NCBI GenBank assembly: GCA_023511995.1
Contig: JAIMAL010000006.1
Location: 1 to 64,000 of the forward strand
DNA: 64,000 nt
Origin: Burkholderiales bacterium
GTDB taxonomy: Bacteria; Pseudomonadota; Gammaproteobacteria; Burkholderiales; Thiobacteraceae
Direction: 5' to 3'
The notes beneath the pieces were generated by a model. That model was not told the DNA's origin. It searched no databases and saw only the letters and a list, made by a program, of their open reading frames with translations. Shown piece after piece: positions 37,824 through 46,244 of this stretch; position 1 is the stretch's first letter; each line of letters begins with the position of its first letter. Made by a program: the position numbers and the translations under genes.

Positions 37824-38480
37824 ATGGCAAGACGATTCGACCTCATCGTGTTCGACTGGGACGGGACGCTCATGGATTCGGCGGGCGTCATCGTCTCCTG
37901 CATCAGGCAGGCGGCGGTGGATTGTGGGCTTGCGCCCCCGCCCGAAGCCGCCTGCCGGCAGATCATCGGCCTGGGGCTCACCGAGGCCTTAAGCCAGCTT
38001 TTTCCGACGCTGAATCCCGATGCGCATCCGCACCTCGTGGCCCGTTACCGTTACCACTACCTGGGACGGGATGGGGACATTCCCCTCTTCCCCGGCGCGG
38101 CGGCCCTGGTGCGCCGGCTGCACGCCAACGGCTATCTCCTCGGTGTGGCCACCGGCAAAAGCCGCCAGGGGCTGGAGCGGGTGCTGCGCCATACGGCGCT
38201 TTCCCCCTGCTTTCACGCCACCCGCTGCGCCGATGAGTGTTTTTCCAAGCCCCATCCCCAGATGCTGGAGGAATTGATGGACGAACTAGGCGTGACCCCT
38301 TCCCGCACCCTCATGGTCGGCGATACGAGCCACGACCTGCTGATGGCCCGCAATGCCGGTGTGGCGGCCCTGGCAGTGAGCTACGGCGCCCATAAAAAGG
38401 AAGACCTCGTGGCCCAGGCGCCGCTGGCCTGTGTGGACAGTGTGGAGGAATTGCAGGCATGGTTGGAACGTTACGCCTGA
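37824..38480 (+). CDS. HAD-family phosphatase (phosphoglycolate-phosphatase-like)
   Basis: The 218-residue protein has the HAD motifs DWDGTLMDS (D11, D13), VATGKS, SKPHPQM and VGDTSHDL, with a helical cap after motif I. It resembles Gph-like phosphatases found beside rluC in beta-proteobacteria; the substrate is not fixed by sequence. The end overlaps the Rieske gene by 22 bases. Confidence 0.9.
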   Translation: MARRFDLIVFDWDGTLMDSAGVIVSCIRQAAVDCGLAPPPEAACRQIIGLGLTEALSQLFPTLNPDAHPHLVARYRYHYLGRDGDIPLFPGAAALVRRLHANGYLLGVATGKSRQGLERVLRHTALSPCFHATRCADECFSKPHPQMLEELMDELGVTPSRTLMVGDTSHDLLMARNAGVAALAVSYGAHKKEDLVAQAPLACVDSVEELQAWLERYA

Positions 38481-38809
38481 TCTGTTCCAGTTGGGATCTG
38501 GAGGAGGGGGGCCGTGGGGTGCGTTTCCGCATCCGCCACCAGGGCGAGGAAAAGCCCGCCTTCGTGGTACGCTTCGAGGGCGTGTGCCGGGCCTATCTCA
38601 ACCAATGCGCCCATGTGCCCGTGGAACTGGATTTCCGCGAGGGGGAGTTCTTCGATGAATCCGGTCTCTATTTCGTCTGTTCCACCCACGGCGCCCTCTA
38701 TGCCCCGGAATCCGGCGCCTGCATGGGGGGACCCTGCAAGGGCCGGGGCCTCATTCCTCTGGAGGTGGTGGAAATCGACGGCGAGGTTTTCGTAAGGGAG
38801 GAAGCGTGA
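38459..38809 (+). CDS. Rieske [2Fe-2S] protein
   Basis: The 116-residue soluble protein has both Rieske cluster motifs: C50-A-H52 and C74-S-T-H77. C88 and C93 (GACMGGPCKG) are near the second motif but are not the disulfide pair of respiratory Rieske proteins. It has no membrane anchor. It is probably a small electron carrier or redox sensor, and it is coupled to the HAD gene by a 22-base overlap. Confidence 0.87.
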   Translation: MVGTLRLICSSWDLEEGGRGVRFRIRHQGEEKPAFVVRFEGVCRAYLNQCAHVPVELDFREGEFFDESGLYFVCSTHGALYAPESGACMGGPCKGRGLIPLEVVEIDGEVFVREEA

Positions 38810-38810
38810 C

Positions 38811-39755
38811 ATGGCGGAAGGTGAAAGCTGGGAAAGACAGACACTGGAAAAAATCGCCCTGGCAGCGGTGACGGAACAGCGCCGCGCCCGGCGCTGGGGG
38901 ATTTTTTTCAAAAGCCTGGGGTTTCTCTACCTGTTCCTCCTTCTGGCCGCCTACCTGGGTTGGCTCACGCCTTCGGAGCTGCCGGCGGCGGGTCGCAAAC
39001 ACACGGCCCTGGTGGACCTGCAGGGCATCATCGCCCCTGGCGCGCCCGCCAGTGCCGAGCGCATCATCGAGGGACTCAACAAAGCCTTCAAGGACAAGCA
39101 CACCCAGGGGGTCATCCTGCGCATCAACAGTCCGGGCGGCAGCCCGGTGCAGGCGGGCCAGATCAATGACGAAATCCGCCGCCTGCGCGCCCAGTATCCC
39201 CACATCCCCCTCTACGCGGTGGTGGACGACCTGTGCGCCTCCGGCGGCTATTACGTGGCCGTGGCGGCCGACCGCATCTATGTGGACAAAGCTTCCCTGA
39301 TCGGCTCCATCGGCGTGCTCATCAACGGCTTCGGCTTCACCGGCACCATGGACAAGCTGGGTGTGGAAAGACGGCTGCTCACGGCGGGGGAGAACAAGGC
39401 CTTCCTCGATCCCTTCTCCCCGGAAAACCCGCGGCACCGTGCCTACGCCCAGCGCATGATCGAGGAAATCCACCAGCAATTCATCGACGTCGTGCGCAAG
39501 GGCCGGGGCGCCCGCCTGAAGGAGACGCCGGAAATGTTCACGGGGCTTGTCTGGCACGGCGCCAAGGCCATCGAACTGGGGCTGGCCGATGCCTACGGCA
39601 GCGTCAACTCGGTGGCGCGGGAAGTCATCAAGGCGGAAAACATCGTCGATTTCACGCCGCAGCAGAGTCTCGCCGACCGGCTGGCCAAGCGTTTCGGCAG
39701 TGCCGCGGGGGAGGCCCTGCTCGGGCTTCTCAACGGGGAGCTGAGCCTGCGATGA
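38811..39755 (+). CDS. sppA: Signal peptide peptidase SppA, short form
   Basis: SppA is a membrane-bound serine protease (S49) that clears cleaved signal peptides. The 314-residue protein has one membrane helix at about 33-51, the catalytic serine S144 in DDLCASGGYYVAVAADR and the lysine K195 in GENKAFLDP, as in the Bacillus half-length enzyme. It starts one base after the Rieske stop and overlaps rof by four bases (ATGA). Confidence 0.92.
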   Translation: MAEGESWERQTLEKIALAAVTEQRRARRWGIFFKSLGFLYLFLLLAAYLGWLTPSELPAAGRKHTALVDLQGIIAPGAPASAERIIEGLNKAFKDKHTQGVILRINSPGGSPVQAGQINDEIRRLRAQYPHIPLYAVVDDLCASGGYYVAVAADRIYVDKASLIGSIGVLINGFGFTGTMDKLGVERRLLTAGENKAFLDPFSPENPRHRAYAQRMIEEIHQQFIDVVRKGRGARLKETPEMFTGLVWHGAKAIELGLADAYGSVNSVAREVIKAENIVDFTPQQSLADRLAKRFGSAAGEALLGLLNGELSLR

Positions 39756-39991
39756 ACAAGGATTACCGTCCCATTTCCTGCGCTGAGCACGAGCGCCTGG
39801 AATTCGCCGTGCTGCGCCGCTTCCCCATCACCCTCTGGCTTACGGAGGGTGGCAGTCTCACCGGCCAGGCGGTGGACGTCTTCACCCGCGACGGCGCGGA
39901 GTGGCTGCGCCTGCGCGAGCCCACCGGCACGGAACACGTGCTGCGTCTGGACAAAATCCGCAAAGTGCAGATGCCAGAAGGCGAGACGTGA
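39752..39991 (+). CDS. rof: Rho-binding antiterminator (Rof/YaeO family)
   Basis: Rof binds transcription terminator Rho and blocks RNA loading. The 79-residue protein matches E. coli Rof in outline: YRPISCAEHERLEFAVLRRF (compare YQPINC.., LELA) and TEHVLRLDKIRKVQMP (compare RELRLDKITSF). It is coupled to sppA by an ATGA overlap. Sequence similarity is moderate but follows the family closely. Confidence 0.8.
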   Translation: MNKDYRPISCAEHERLEFAVLRRFPITLWLTEGGSLTGQAVDVFTRDGAEWLRLREPTGTEHVLRLDKIRKVQMPEGET

Positions 39992-40036
39992 AGGCCATTA
40001 CGCGGCCGATCAAGGCGTTTGCCCTGATCGCCTGCC

Positions 40037-40849
40037 TCACCCCCGCCTTTTCCCAGGGGGCAAAGGAAACCGGGAGCCGCTTTGTGTTGTTGGGGAGCCT
40101 TGGCGCTCGCCTTCCCGTCGGCGCCGCAGAGGGGAAGTGCCGGGGGCGGCGTAGAGGAGAAACACCGCCGGCCACTCAGGCAGCGGGTCTGCCGCCCGCC
40201 AGGCGGCGATCGGGCGGGTGAGGATGCGCTCGTTGGGGGTGGTGAGCGCCAGGGCCACACACAGTTCCGTCTCCGGCGCACAGCTTTCCACGATGGCCTG
40301 CAGCAGGGCCCGGTTGCGGTAGGGTGTTTCGATGAAGATCTGGGTCTCGTCGCGCCGGCGCGAGTCGGCCTCCAGCTCCCGCAGGCATTTCCGACGTGCA
40401 TCCCGCGCCACCGGCAGATAACCGTGGAAGCGGAAGCGTTGGCCATTGAGTCCCGAGGCCATGAGGGCCAAAAGCAGCGCCGAAGGCCCCACCAGAGGCA
40501 CGACGGGGATGCCTTCCCGATGGGCAAGACGCACCAGCTGCGCCCCGGGGTCCGCCACTGCCGGACAGCCCGCTTCCGACACGAGCCCCACATCGATGCC
40601 CGCGCGTAAAGGGGCAAGCAGGTCGGCGAGGGTGTCTTGCGGCGTGTGCTCGTCGAGGGTGAAGAGGCTTAAGGAGGCGAGCGGCTGCGGCATGCCCACG
40701 CGCTTGAGGAAGGCCCGGGCCGATTTCGGCGCTTCCACGACGAAGTGGGTGAGCCGCGCCACCGTGGCCTGCACCTCTCGCGGCAGCACCTCGTCGAGCT
40801 TCCCCTCCCCCAAGGGCGTGGGAATGAGATAGAGCCTGCCGGGATTCAT
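40037..40849 (-). CDS. SAM-dependent methyltransferase of the RsmI/tetrapyrrole-methylase family
   Basis: The 270-residue protein starts MNPGRLYLIPTPLGEGKLDEVLP and has the family loop GLVSEAGCPAVADPG, the VPLVGPSALLLALMASG segment and FIETPYRNRALL. It differs from true RsmI (GMVSDAGTP) and matches the shorter paralogue often seen near maf in beta-proteobacteria, so the target rRNA or other substrate is uncertain. The last 25 residues are Arg- and Pro-rich and may be loosely conserved. It overlaps the EamA stop. Confidence 0.85.
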   Translation of the reverse strand: MNPGRLYLIPTPLGEGKLDEVLPREVQATVARLTHFVVEAPKSARAFLKRVGMPQPLASLSLFTLDEHTPQDTLADLLAPLRAGIDVGLVSEAGCPAVADPGAQLVRLAHREGIPVVPLVGPSALLLALMASGLNGQRFRFHGYLPVARDARRKCLRELEADSRRRDETQIFIETPYRNRALLQAIVESCAPETELCVALALTTPNERILTRPIAAWRAADPLPEWPAVFLLYAAPGTSPLRRRREGERQGSPTTQSGSRFPLPPGKRRG

Positions 40850-41733
40850 GTCCCTTTCCCGCTCAAAGCAATGAGGGCGACCCCCGCCACCATGACGCTG
40901 CCGGCGAGGAGATGACGCAGAAGCCGCCGGTCGCCGAAGAGTAAGGCGCCGAAAAGAATGCCGAAGAGGATGCTCAAGCGCTTCACCGCGATCATGTATG
41001 CGGTCTGGATGCGTTCCAGCGCCAGGAAATGGGTGAGCACCATGACGGCCATGAGACCACCCACGATGAGCGCGCCGCGGTCGGGAAAGACGAACACCCG
41101 CAGCGTGGAGGGCTCGCGTAGGCCCATCACCAGCACCGTGAGCAGGCCCAGCAGCACGAAATAGAAAGCGCCGAAACTCGCGCCGCCCATGTACTGCATG
41201 GCGCCCTTGCCCAATACCGAAGTCACGCTGTAGATCATTGCCACGGCCAGCATGAGGCGCGAAGCACGCTGTCGCAGCATGGCGGCGAAGGGGGAGAGCC
41301 ACGAACGGGGCGCGAAGATGCGGGCGTGCTCCAGATTGAGGACATAGGCGCCCAGGGTGACGAGAAGCACACCCGCCAATCCCTCGGGCGAAAGGGTCTC
41401 GCCCAACAACCACCAGCCCATGAGGCTCGCGAACACCGGCGTGAAGGCCATGTAGGGCAGGGTGAGGGCAAGGGGGCTGTCACGGATGGCCAGCACGTAG
41501 AGGACCATGGCCAACACCTCCAGGGGCAGGGCGGCGCCCACCCAGAGCCAGAAGGGGACGGCAGGCAGCGTCGGGGGATGGAGCAGAAGCCAGGGCACAA
41601 GCCACACCGCGGCCAGGCCGAAACGGATCATCACCAGTTCCGGCGCCGTCCGCCGCGCGAGCCATTTCTGCGTCAGGGCATCGGCGGCGGCCAACGTCAC
41701 GGCGCAGGTGAGGGCCAGGAAAAACCAGCTCAC
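40846..41733 (-). CDS. EamA/DMT-family transporter
   Basis: The 295-residue protein is almost entirely hydrophobic with about ten predicted membrane helices arranged as two repeats, the pattern of drug/metabolite transporters. Recognisable parts are FAVYLVP-like WLVPWLLLHPP, PYMAFTPVFASLMGWWLLGE and the second-repeat KRLSILFGILFGALLFGDR. Substrate unknown. It overlaps the DUF1992 gene and the methyltransferase gene by four bases each. Confidence 0.88.
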   Translation of the reverse strand: MSWFFLALTCAVTLAAADALTQKWLARRTAPELVMIRFGLAAVWLVPWLLLHPPTLPAVPFWLWVGAALPLEVLAMVLYVLAIRDSPLALTLPYMAFTPVFASLMGWWLLGETLSPEGLAGVLLVTLGAYVLNLEHARIFAPRSWLSPFAAMLRQRASRLMLAVAMIYSVTSVLGKGAMQYMGGASFGAFYFVLLGLLTVLVMGLREPSTLRVFVFPDRGALIVGGLMAVMVLTHFLALERIQTAYMIAVKRLSILFGILFGALLFGDRRLLRHLLAGSVMVAGVALIALSGKGT

Positions 41734-42095
41734 CCCCTGCCTCCGAAGCGCACGGCGAGTTTTTCCCCATATTCCGGCAGAAGCCGCAGCTCAATCCCCT
41801 GACGGGCAAGCCGCGCCTGAAGCAGACTCAGGCGAAGGGCGAGGCGGCGTTTGTCCGCCTCTTCCTCTGCCTGTCCCAGGGCACGGGTGAGTTCTCTGAG
41901 ATCCCGCAGGGCTTCCACCTCCGGCGGGACGAAACCGGCGTTTTTGAGGATGCGCCAGGCCATGCGCAGTTCGGCGGGAACCAAGGCATCGTCATCGAGC
42001 CGCAAAGGCTGCCCCGCACCCGGCAGGTCGTCGAATTCCCCCGCCGCGATGGCAGCGGTGATGCGTTCTTCGGCGAGACGATCGAAGAGGTCCAT
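41730..42095 (-). CDS. DUF1992 (DnaJ-C28-like) protein
   Basis: From MDLFDRLAEERI the protein has 121 residues and the conserved start AAIAAGEFDDLPGAGQPL, LVPAELRMAWRILKNAG and FVPPEVEALRDLREL, which mark the DUF1992 family related to the J-domain-protein DNAJC28. Its function is not known. The ATG at 42095 is chosen by family alignment; the upstream in-frame codons overlap the divergent promoter region. Confidence 0.85.
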   Translation of the reverse strand: MDLFDRLAEERITAAIAAGEFDDLPGAGQPLRLDDDALVPAELRMAWRILKNAGFVPPEVEALRDLRELTRALGQAEEEADKRRLALRLSLLQARLARQGIELRLLPEYGEKLAVRFGGRG

Positions 42096-42157
42096 GAAAC
42101 GGCGCAGCTTACGCAAAGCATGCCCCTGCCGCAAGCCGCCCACGGTATACTGGCGGC

Positions 42158-42559
42158 ATGAACGAAGCCGCGCTGGAACCCGCCGATCGCCTGGTGGTCC
42201 TCACCCATGTGATGTACGCACTGCACGCCCTGAGTGCATTGGGTGGCCTGCTCACGCCCGCCCTGGTGGTGACAGCTTTTCTCACCGGTTGGCCCTCCCT
42301 CATCGCCATCATCATCAACTACGTGAAGCGCGACGAGGCACGCGGCACATGGATCATGGCCCATCTGCGCTGGCAGGCACGCACCTTCTGGTTTGCCCTG
42401 CTGTGGCTGATGGTGGCCTGGCTGCTTGCCCTCACCGTGATCCTGCTGCCCCTGGCCTGGATCTTCCTCGCCCTCACGGGCCTGTGGGTGGTCTATCGCA
42501 TCGTGCGCGGCTGGCTGGCCCTGCTGGACCGCCGGCCGGTGGGTTCATATACCCAGTAG
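42158..42559 (+). CDS. Small membrane protein (DUF4870-like)
   Basis: The 133-residue protein has about three to four membrane helices and the motif ADRLVVLTHVMYALHAL with a basic loop (NYVKRDEARGTW). It resembles DUF4870-type proteins of unknown function. A TATACT box lies 13 bases upstream of the ATG, so transcripts are probably nearly leaderless. It converges with and overlaps the enzyme I-like gene by 15 bases. Confidence 0.8.
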   Translation: MNEAALEPADRLVVLTHVMYALHALSALGGLLTPALVVTAFLTGWPSLIAIIINYVKRDEARGTWIMAHLRWQARTFWFALLWLMVAWLLALTVILLPLAWIFLALTGLWVVYRIVRGWLALLDRRPVGSYTQ

Positions 42560-43777
42560 CGCGCGCACTTCGGATGAACGGGAAAGATTCATCGCCCTCT
42601 CCGTCAGGCGCCGGGCTTCGCCTGCGTCCGTTGCCGCGATCTCCTGCGCAAGCCAGGGAATGAGGGCCGCATCCACCGAGAAGCGGGTGAAGCCCAGGCC
42701 CAGCAGCAGGGTCATCGCGCCCGGCCATTGGCTGATGAGGCCATTGACCTGCAGCCGCTCGCTGCCGCCGGCACGGGCGATGACCTGGGCGAGGAAGCGG
42801 TAGAGGGCGGGAGCGTGGAAATCGAATTGCGCCGCCACCGCCGGCTCGCTGCGATTGGCGCCGAAAAGACACTGCATCAGGTCGTTGCAGCCCAGGGCGG
42901 CGAAATCCGCCACTTCCAGGAGCGCATCCACACTCAGTGCCGCCGCCGGTGTCTCCAGCATGGTCCCCACCGGAAGGGCAGCCCGCTGTCGCATCTGCCC
43001 GGCCCAGTCCTCCACTTCCTCCCGCCGCGTGACGTAGGGCAAAAGCACCTGCAGCGGATGATGGGCTGCCAGCTCGGCGATGGCGTCCAGCTCGTCCCGC
43101 ACCACCCGCGCCACCGCCTCCCAGTCGTAGAGCCGCACGCCCTGCACACCCAGGGTGGCATGCACACCGGGCATGCGGCCAAGCCAAGGGGGCAGCTTGT
43201 CCGGCGCCACATCCAACAGTCTCACCGTGACCGGCCGCCCGGCCATCGCCTCGCAGATGGCTTCAAGCTCCCGGCGGAAAAACGCCCGCCCGGGTGGGCT
43301 GGCATCCTCCGGCAACAGGAACTCGGAACGGAAAAGGCCGATGGCCGCCGCACCATTGCGCGCGGCAAGACGGGCTGCCGCCAACGAGCCCACGCTGGCA
43401 GCCAACGTCACCGGCCTGCCATCCGCGGTGCACAGAGTGCGGGGCGCGGGCGGGGCCGGTGCAACCGGCGGCAGGGGCGTGGTGGAAAGCCGGCCGAAGA
43501 CGCCATCGAGCCACACCGTCTCGCCCAAGGGCAGCGCCTGGCCGAAGGCCAGCACCATGGGCAGCCCCCAGCCACGCAGGCGCAATACCCGGTGGGAAAG
43601 GAAAGGCGCATCGACGATCACCAGCCCGCGCAGGGCGCCATCGGGTTCAGGGGGCAGGGCCGTGAGGGCTCCTGCATCGAGGACCGCAATATAGGGCTCG
43701 CGCCCGGGGGCCGTCCCCCACAGTAGGCGGCCGTGTGCCTGGCCGGGCACGAAGGGGATGAGAAGCGTCTGCTCCAT
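42545..43777 (-). CDS. Degenerate PTS enzyme I-like PEP-utilising protein
   Basis: The 410-residue protein matches the swivel and TIM-barrel parts of PEP:sugar phosphotransferase enzyme I but lacks the N-terminal HPr-binding region. H62 in FLSHRVLRLRGWGLPMV fits the phosphohistidine position. PEP and magnesium-site residues are kept: GLFRSEF (R150), TVRLLDVAPDK (R186), MLETPAA (E275), CNDLMQ (D299) and ANRSE (R309). The catalytic cysteine of the CGE motif is replaced by N345 (LQVNGLIS). Normal phosphotransfer is therefore doubtful. Confidence 0.8.
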   Translation of the reverse strand: MEQTLLIPFVPGQAHGRLLWGTAPGREPYIAVLDAGALTALPPEPDGALRGLVIVDAPFLSHRVLRLRGWGLPMVLAFGQALPLGETVWLDGVFGRLSTTPLPPVAPAPPAPRTLCTADGRPVTLAASVGSLAAARLAARNGAAAIGLFRSEFLLPEDASPPGRAFFRRELEAICEAMAGRPVTVRLLDVAPDKLPPWLGRMPGVHATLGVQGVRLYDWEAVARVVRDELDAIAELAAHHPLQVLLPYVTRREEVEDWAGQMRQRAALPVGTMLETPAAALSVDALLEVADFAALGCNDLMQCLFGANRSEPAVAAQFDFHAPALYRFLAQVIARAGGSERLQVNGLISQWPGAMTLLLGLGFTRFSVDAALIPWLAQEIAATDAGEARRLTERAMNLSRSSEVRALLGI

Positions 43778-43793
43778 CGCAGCGTCCCCGCCT

Positions 43794-44369
43794 TCAGGGC
43801 AGAGACACGCCTTCCTCGGCTAGCATATCGACCAGCGCGATCAGGGGAAGTCCCACCAGGGCATTCGGGTCCTCGCCCTCGAAACGTTCGATGAGGACGA
43901 TCCCCAGCCCTTCGGATTTGGCGCTGCCCGCGCAATCGTAGGGCTGTTCCTTTGCCAGATAGCGCTCGATCTGGCTTTCGCTCAATGGCCTGAACTTGAC
44001 GCCAAAGGGCACGACCCGCCGCTTAAGGTGCCCCGTCGCGGCATTGAGGAGAACGAGGGCGGTGTGGAAGACGACCCGCCGGTTGGCGGCCGCCATGAGC
44101 TGCTTCTTCGCGTTTTCGAAGTTGCCCGGTTTGCCCAGCACGTTGCCATCCAGCACCGCCACCTGATCGGAGCCGATGATGAGCGCGCCGGGATAGTGGC
44201 GGGCCACGGCTTCCGCCTTCTGCTGCGCCAGGCGCAGGGCGGTGTCCCATGGTGCTTCGCCCGCCAGTGGCGTCTCGTCCACCTGTGGGGCCATGACTTC
44301 GAAGGGAAGGCCAAGACGGGCAAGGAGCGCCCGGCGGTAGGGCGAGGAGGAGGCGAGGACGAGCTGCAT
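43794..44369 (-). CDS. maf: Maf-family nucleotide pyrophosphatase (YceF type)
   Basis: Maf proteins hydrolyse modified or non-canonical nucleoside triphosphates. The 191-residue protein has [12 protein letters not shown] at the N-terminus, [21 protein letters not shown] and [13 protein letters not shown], matching the YceF (m7GTP) subgroup. In E. coli yceF lies next to yceD-rpmF-plsX; here a carboxylase pair lies between. Confidence 0.92.
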   Translation of the reverse strand: MQLVLASSSPYRRALLARLGLPFEVMAPQVDETPLAGEAPWDTALRLAQQKAEAVARHYPGALIIGSDQVAVLDGNVLGKPGNFENAKKQLMAAANRRVVFHTALVLLNAATGHLKRRVVPFGVKFRPLSESQIERYLAKEQPYDCAGSAKSEGLGIVLIERFEGEDPNALVGLPLIALVDMLAEEGVSLP

Positions 44370-44375
44370 CGCCGG

Positions 44376-46223
44376 TCACTCCGGCTGGATTTCGATCAGC
44401 GCCTCGTTGGGCCGCACCGCATCCCCCTTGGAAACGAAGATGTTGGTCACCGTTCCCGAAACGGGGGCCTGGATTTCGTTTTCCATCTTCATCGCCTCGA
44501 TGACGAGGACGGGATCGCCCGCTTTCACTTTCTTTCCCGTATCCACCAGTACCTCGACGATGGTGCCAGGCATGGCGGTGGTGACATGCCCCTTGTGACT
44601 GGGCTGCGGCCGGGCGCTGGCGGGCGCCGCCTTCACTTTCGCCTTGGTTGTCTCCGTGGCGGGCACACCACCCGTCACCTCCACCTCGGCGAGGGTTTCG
44701 ATCACCACCTCTTCGCTCACGCCATCCACGAGCACGTAGTAGGGGCGCGGCTCATCCCCGGGCGCACCGCTGCCGGTGATCCGGATATGGTAGGTCTCGC
44801 CGTGCAGGGTGATGTTGAATTCGTTGGGGGCGAAACGCCGGCCGGCAGCCAGGGCGGCTTCCCGCGGAAGCAAAGGTTCCGGTTTGAGGGTGCCCGCCGC
44901 CCGTTCCTGGAAGAAGGTGCGCGCAAGTTCCGGGAACATGGCATAGGTGAGAACGTCCTCCTCGGAACGGGCGAGTCCCTCGACTTCGCCCCGCAGTCTC
45001 TCGAGCTCGTCCTCCAGCAAGTCCGCCGGGCGGCAGGTGATGACCTCGGCGTTGCCGATGGCGAGGCTGCGCACCTGTTCGTTCACCGGCCCCGGTGCCT
45101 TGCCGTAGAGTCCCTGCAGATAATGCTTCACTTCCGTGGTGACGCTCTTGTAGCGTTCGCCGGTGAGGACGTTGAGCACCGCCTGGGTGCCCACGATCTG
45201 CGAGGTGGGGGTGACGAGGGGTGGGAAACCCAGGTCCTCCCGCACCCGGGGAATCTCCGCCAGGACTTCGTCCATGCGATTGAGGGCGCCCTGTTCCTTC
45301 AACTGGTTGGAGAGGTTGGAGATCATGCCACCGGGCACCTGATTGACCAGAACCCGGGTGTCCACGCCAGTGAACTCGCTCTCGAACTGCCAGTATTTCT
45401 TCCGCACCTCGCGGAAATAGGCGGCGATTTCCTGCAGGAGCGGCAGACTCAGGCCGGTGTCCCATTCGGTGCCCGCCAGGGCGGCGACGATGCTTTCCGT
45501 GGTGGGGTGGCTCGCCCCTTCGGAGAAGGCGGACAGGCAGGTGTCCACCAGCAGGGCGCCGTTTTCCACGGCTTTCAGGTGGCACATGCTGGCGAGCCCC
45601 GAGGTGGCATGACTGTGCAGATGGATGGGCACGCGCACCGCCCGCGCAAGCTCGCGGACGAGCTCCGCCGTCGTGTAGGGGGTCAGAAGACCCGCCATGT
45701 CCTTGATGGCGATGGTGTCGCAGCCCATCGCCTCCAGCTCCCGGCCGAGGGCGACGAAATGGGGAATGTCATGCACGGGACTGGTGGTGTAGCAGATGGT
45801 GCCTTCCGCGTGTTTGCCCGCTTTCTTCACCGCCTCGATGGACACGCGCAGGTTGCGCAGGTCATTCATGGCATCGAAGATGCGAAAGACGTCCACCCCA
45901 TTGTCGGCCGCCTTCTGCACGAAGGCCCGCACCACGTCATCCGAGTAATGGCGGTAACCAAGCAGATTCTGGCCGCGCAGCAGCATCTGGATGCGGGTGT
46001 TGGGCAGCGCCCGGCGCAGGGCTTTCAGGCGTTCCCAGGGGTCTTCCTTGAGGAAACGCACGCAGGCATCGAAGGTGGCGCCGCCCCAGGCCTCCAGCGA
46101 CCAGAAACCCACGCTGTCCAGCTTGGGGCAAATGGGCAGCATGTCCTCGGTGCGCATGCGGGTGGCGATCAGGGACTGGTGACCATCGCGCAGGACGAGT
46201 TCGGTGATCTGGACTTTCGCCAT
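44376..46223 (-). CDS. oadA: Biotin-dependent carboxyltransferase subunit (pyruvate carboxylase B / oxaloacetate decarboxylase alpha)
   Basis: The 615-residue protein has the carboxyltransferase domain (ELVLRDGHQSLIATRMRTEDM, IKDMAGLLTPY, HLHSHATSG) and a C-terminal biotinyl domain with EAMKMEN. With the biotin carboxylase upstream it forms a two-subunit enzyme. No beta or gamma sodium-pump subunits are in the window, so a pyruvate carboxylase making oxaloacetate is more likely than a decarboxylase. The linker is rich in Ala, Pro and Lys. Confidence 0.9.
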   Translation of the reverse strand: MAKVQITELVLRDGHQSLIATRMRTEDMLPICPKLDSVGFWSLEAWGGATFDACVRFLKEDPWERLKALRRALPNTRIQMLLRGQNLLGYRHYSDDVVRAFVQKAADNGVDVFRIFDAMNDLRNLRVSIEAVKKAGKHAEGTICYTTSPVHDIPHFVALGRELEAMGCDTIAIKDMAGLLTPYTTAELVRELARAVRVPIHLHSHATSGLASMCHLKAVENGALLVDTCLSAFSEGASHPTTESIVAALAGTEWDTGLSLPLLQEIAAYFREVRKKYWQFESEFTGVDTRVLVNQVPGGMISNLSNQLKEQGALNRMDEVLAEIPRVREDLGFPPLVTPTSQIVGTQAVLNVLTGERYKSVTTEVKHYLQGLYGKAPGPVNEQVRSLAIGNAEVITCRPADLLEDELERLRGEVEGLARSEEDVLTYAMFPELARTFFQERAAGTLKPEPLLPREAALAAGRRFAPNEFNITLHGETYHIRITGSGAPGDEPRPYYVLVDGVSEEVVIETLAEVEVTGGVPATETTKAKVKAAPASARPQPSHKGHVTTAMPGTIVEVLVDTGKKVKAGDPVLVIEAMKMENEIQAPVSGTVTNIFVSKGDAVRPNEALIEIQPE

Positions 46224-46244
46224 GCCACTACCTCTGCGAGTGCG

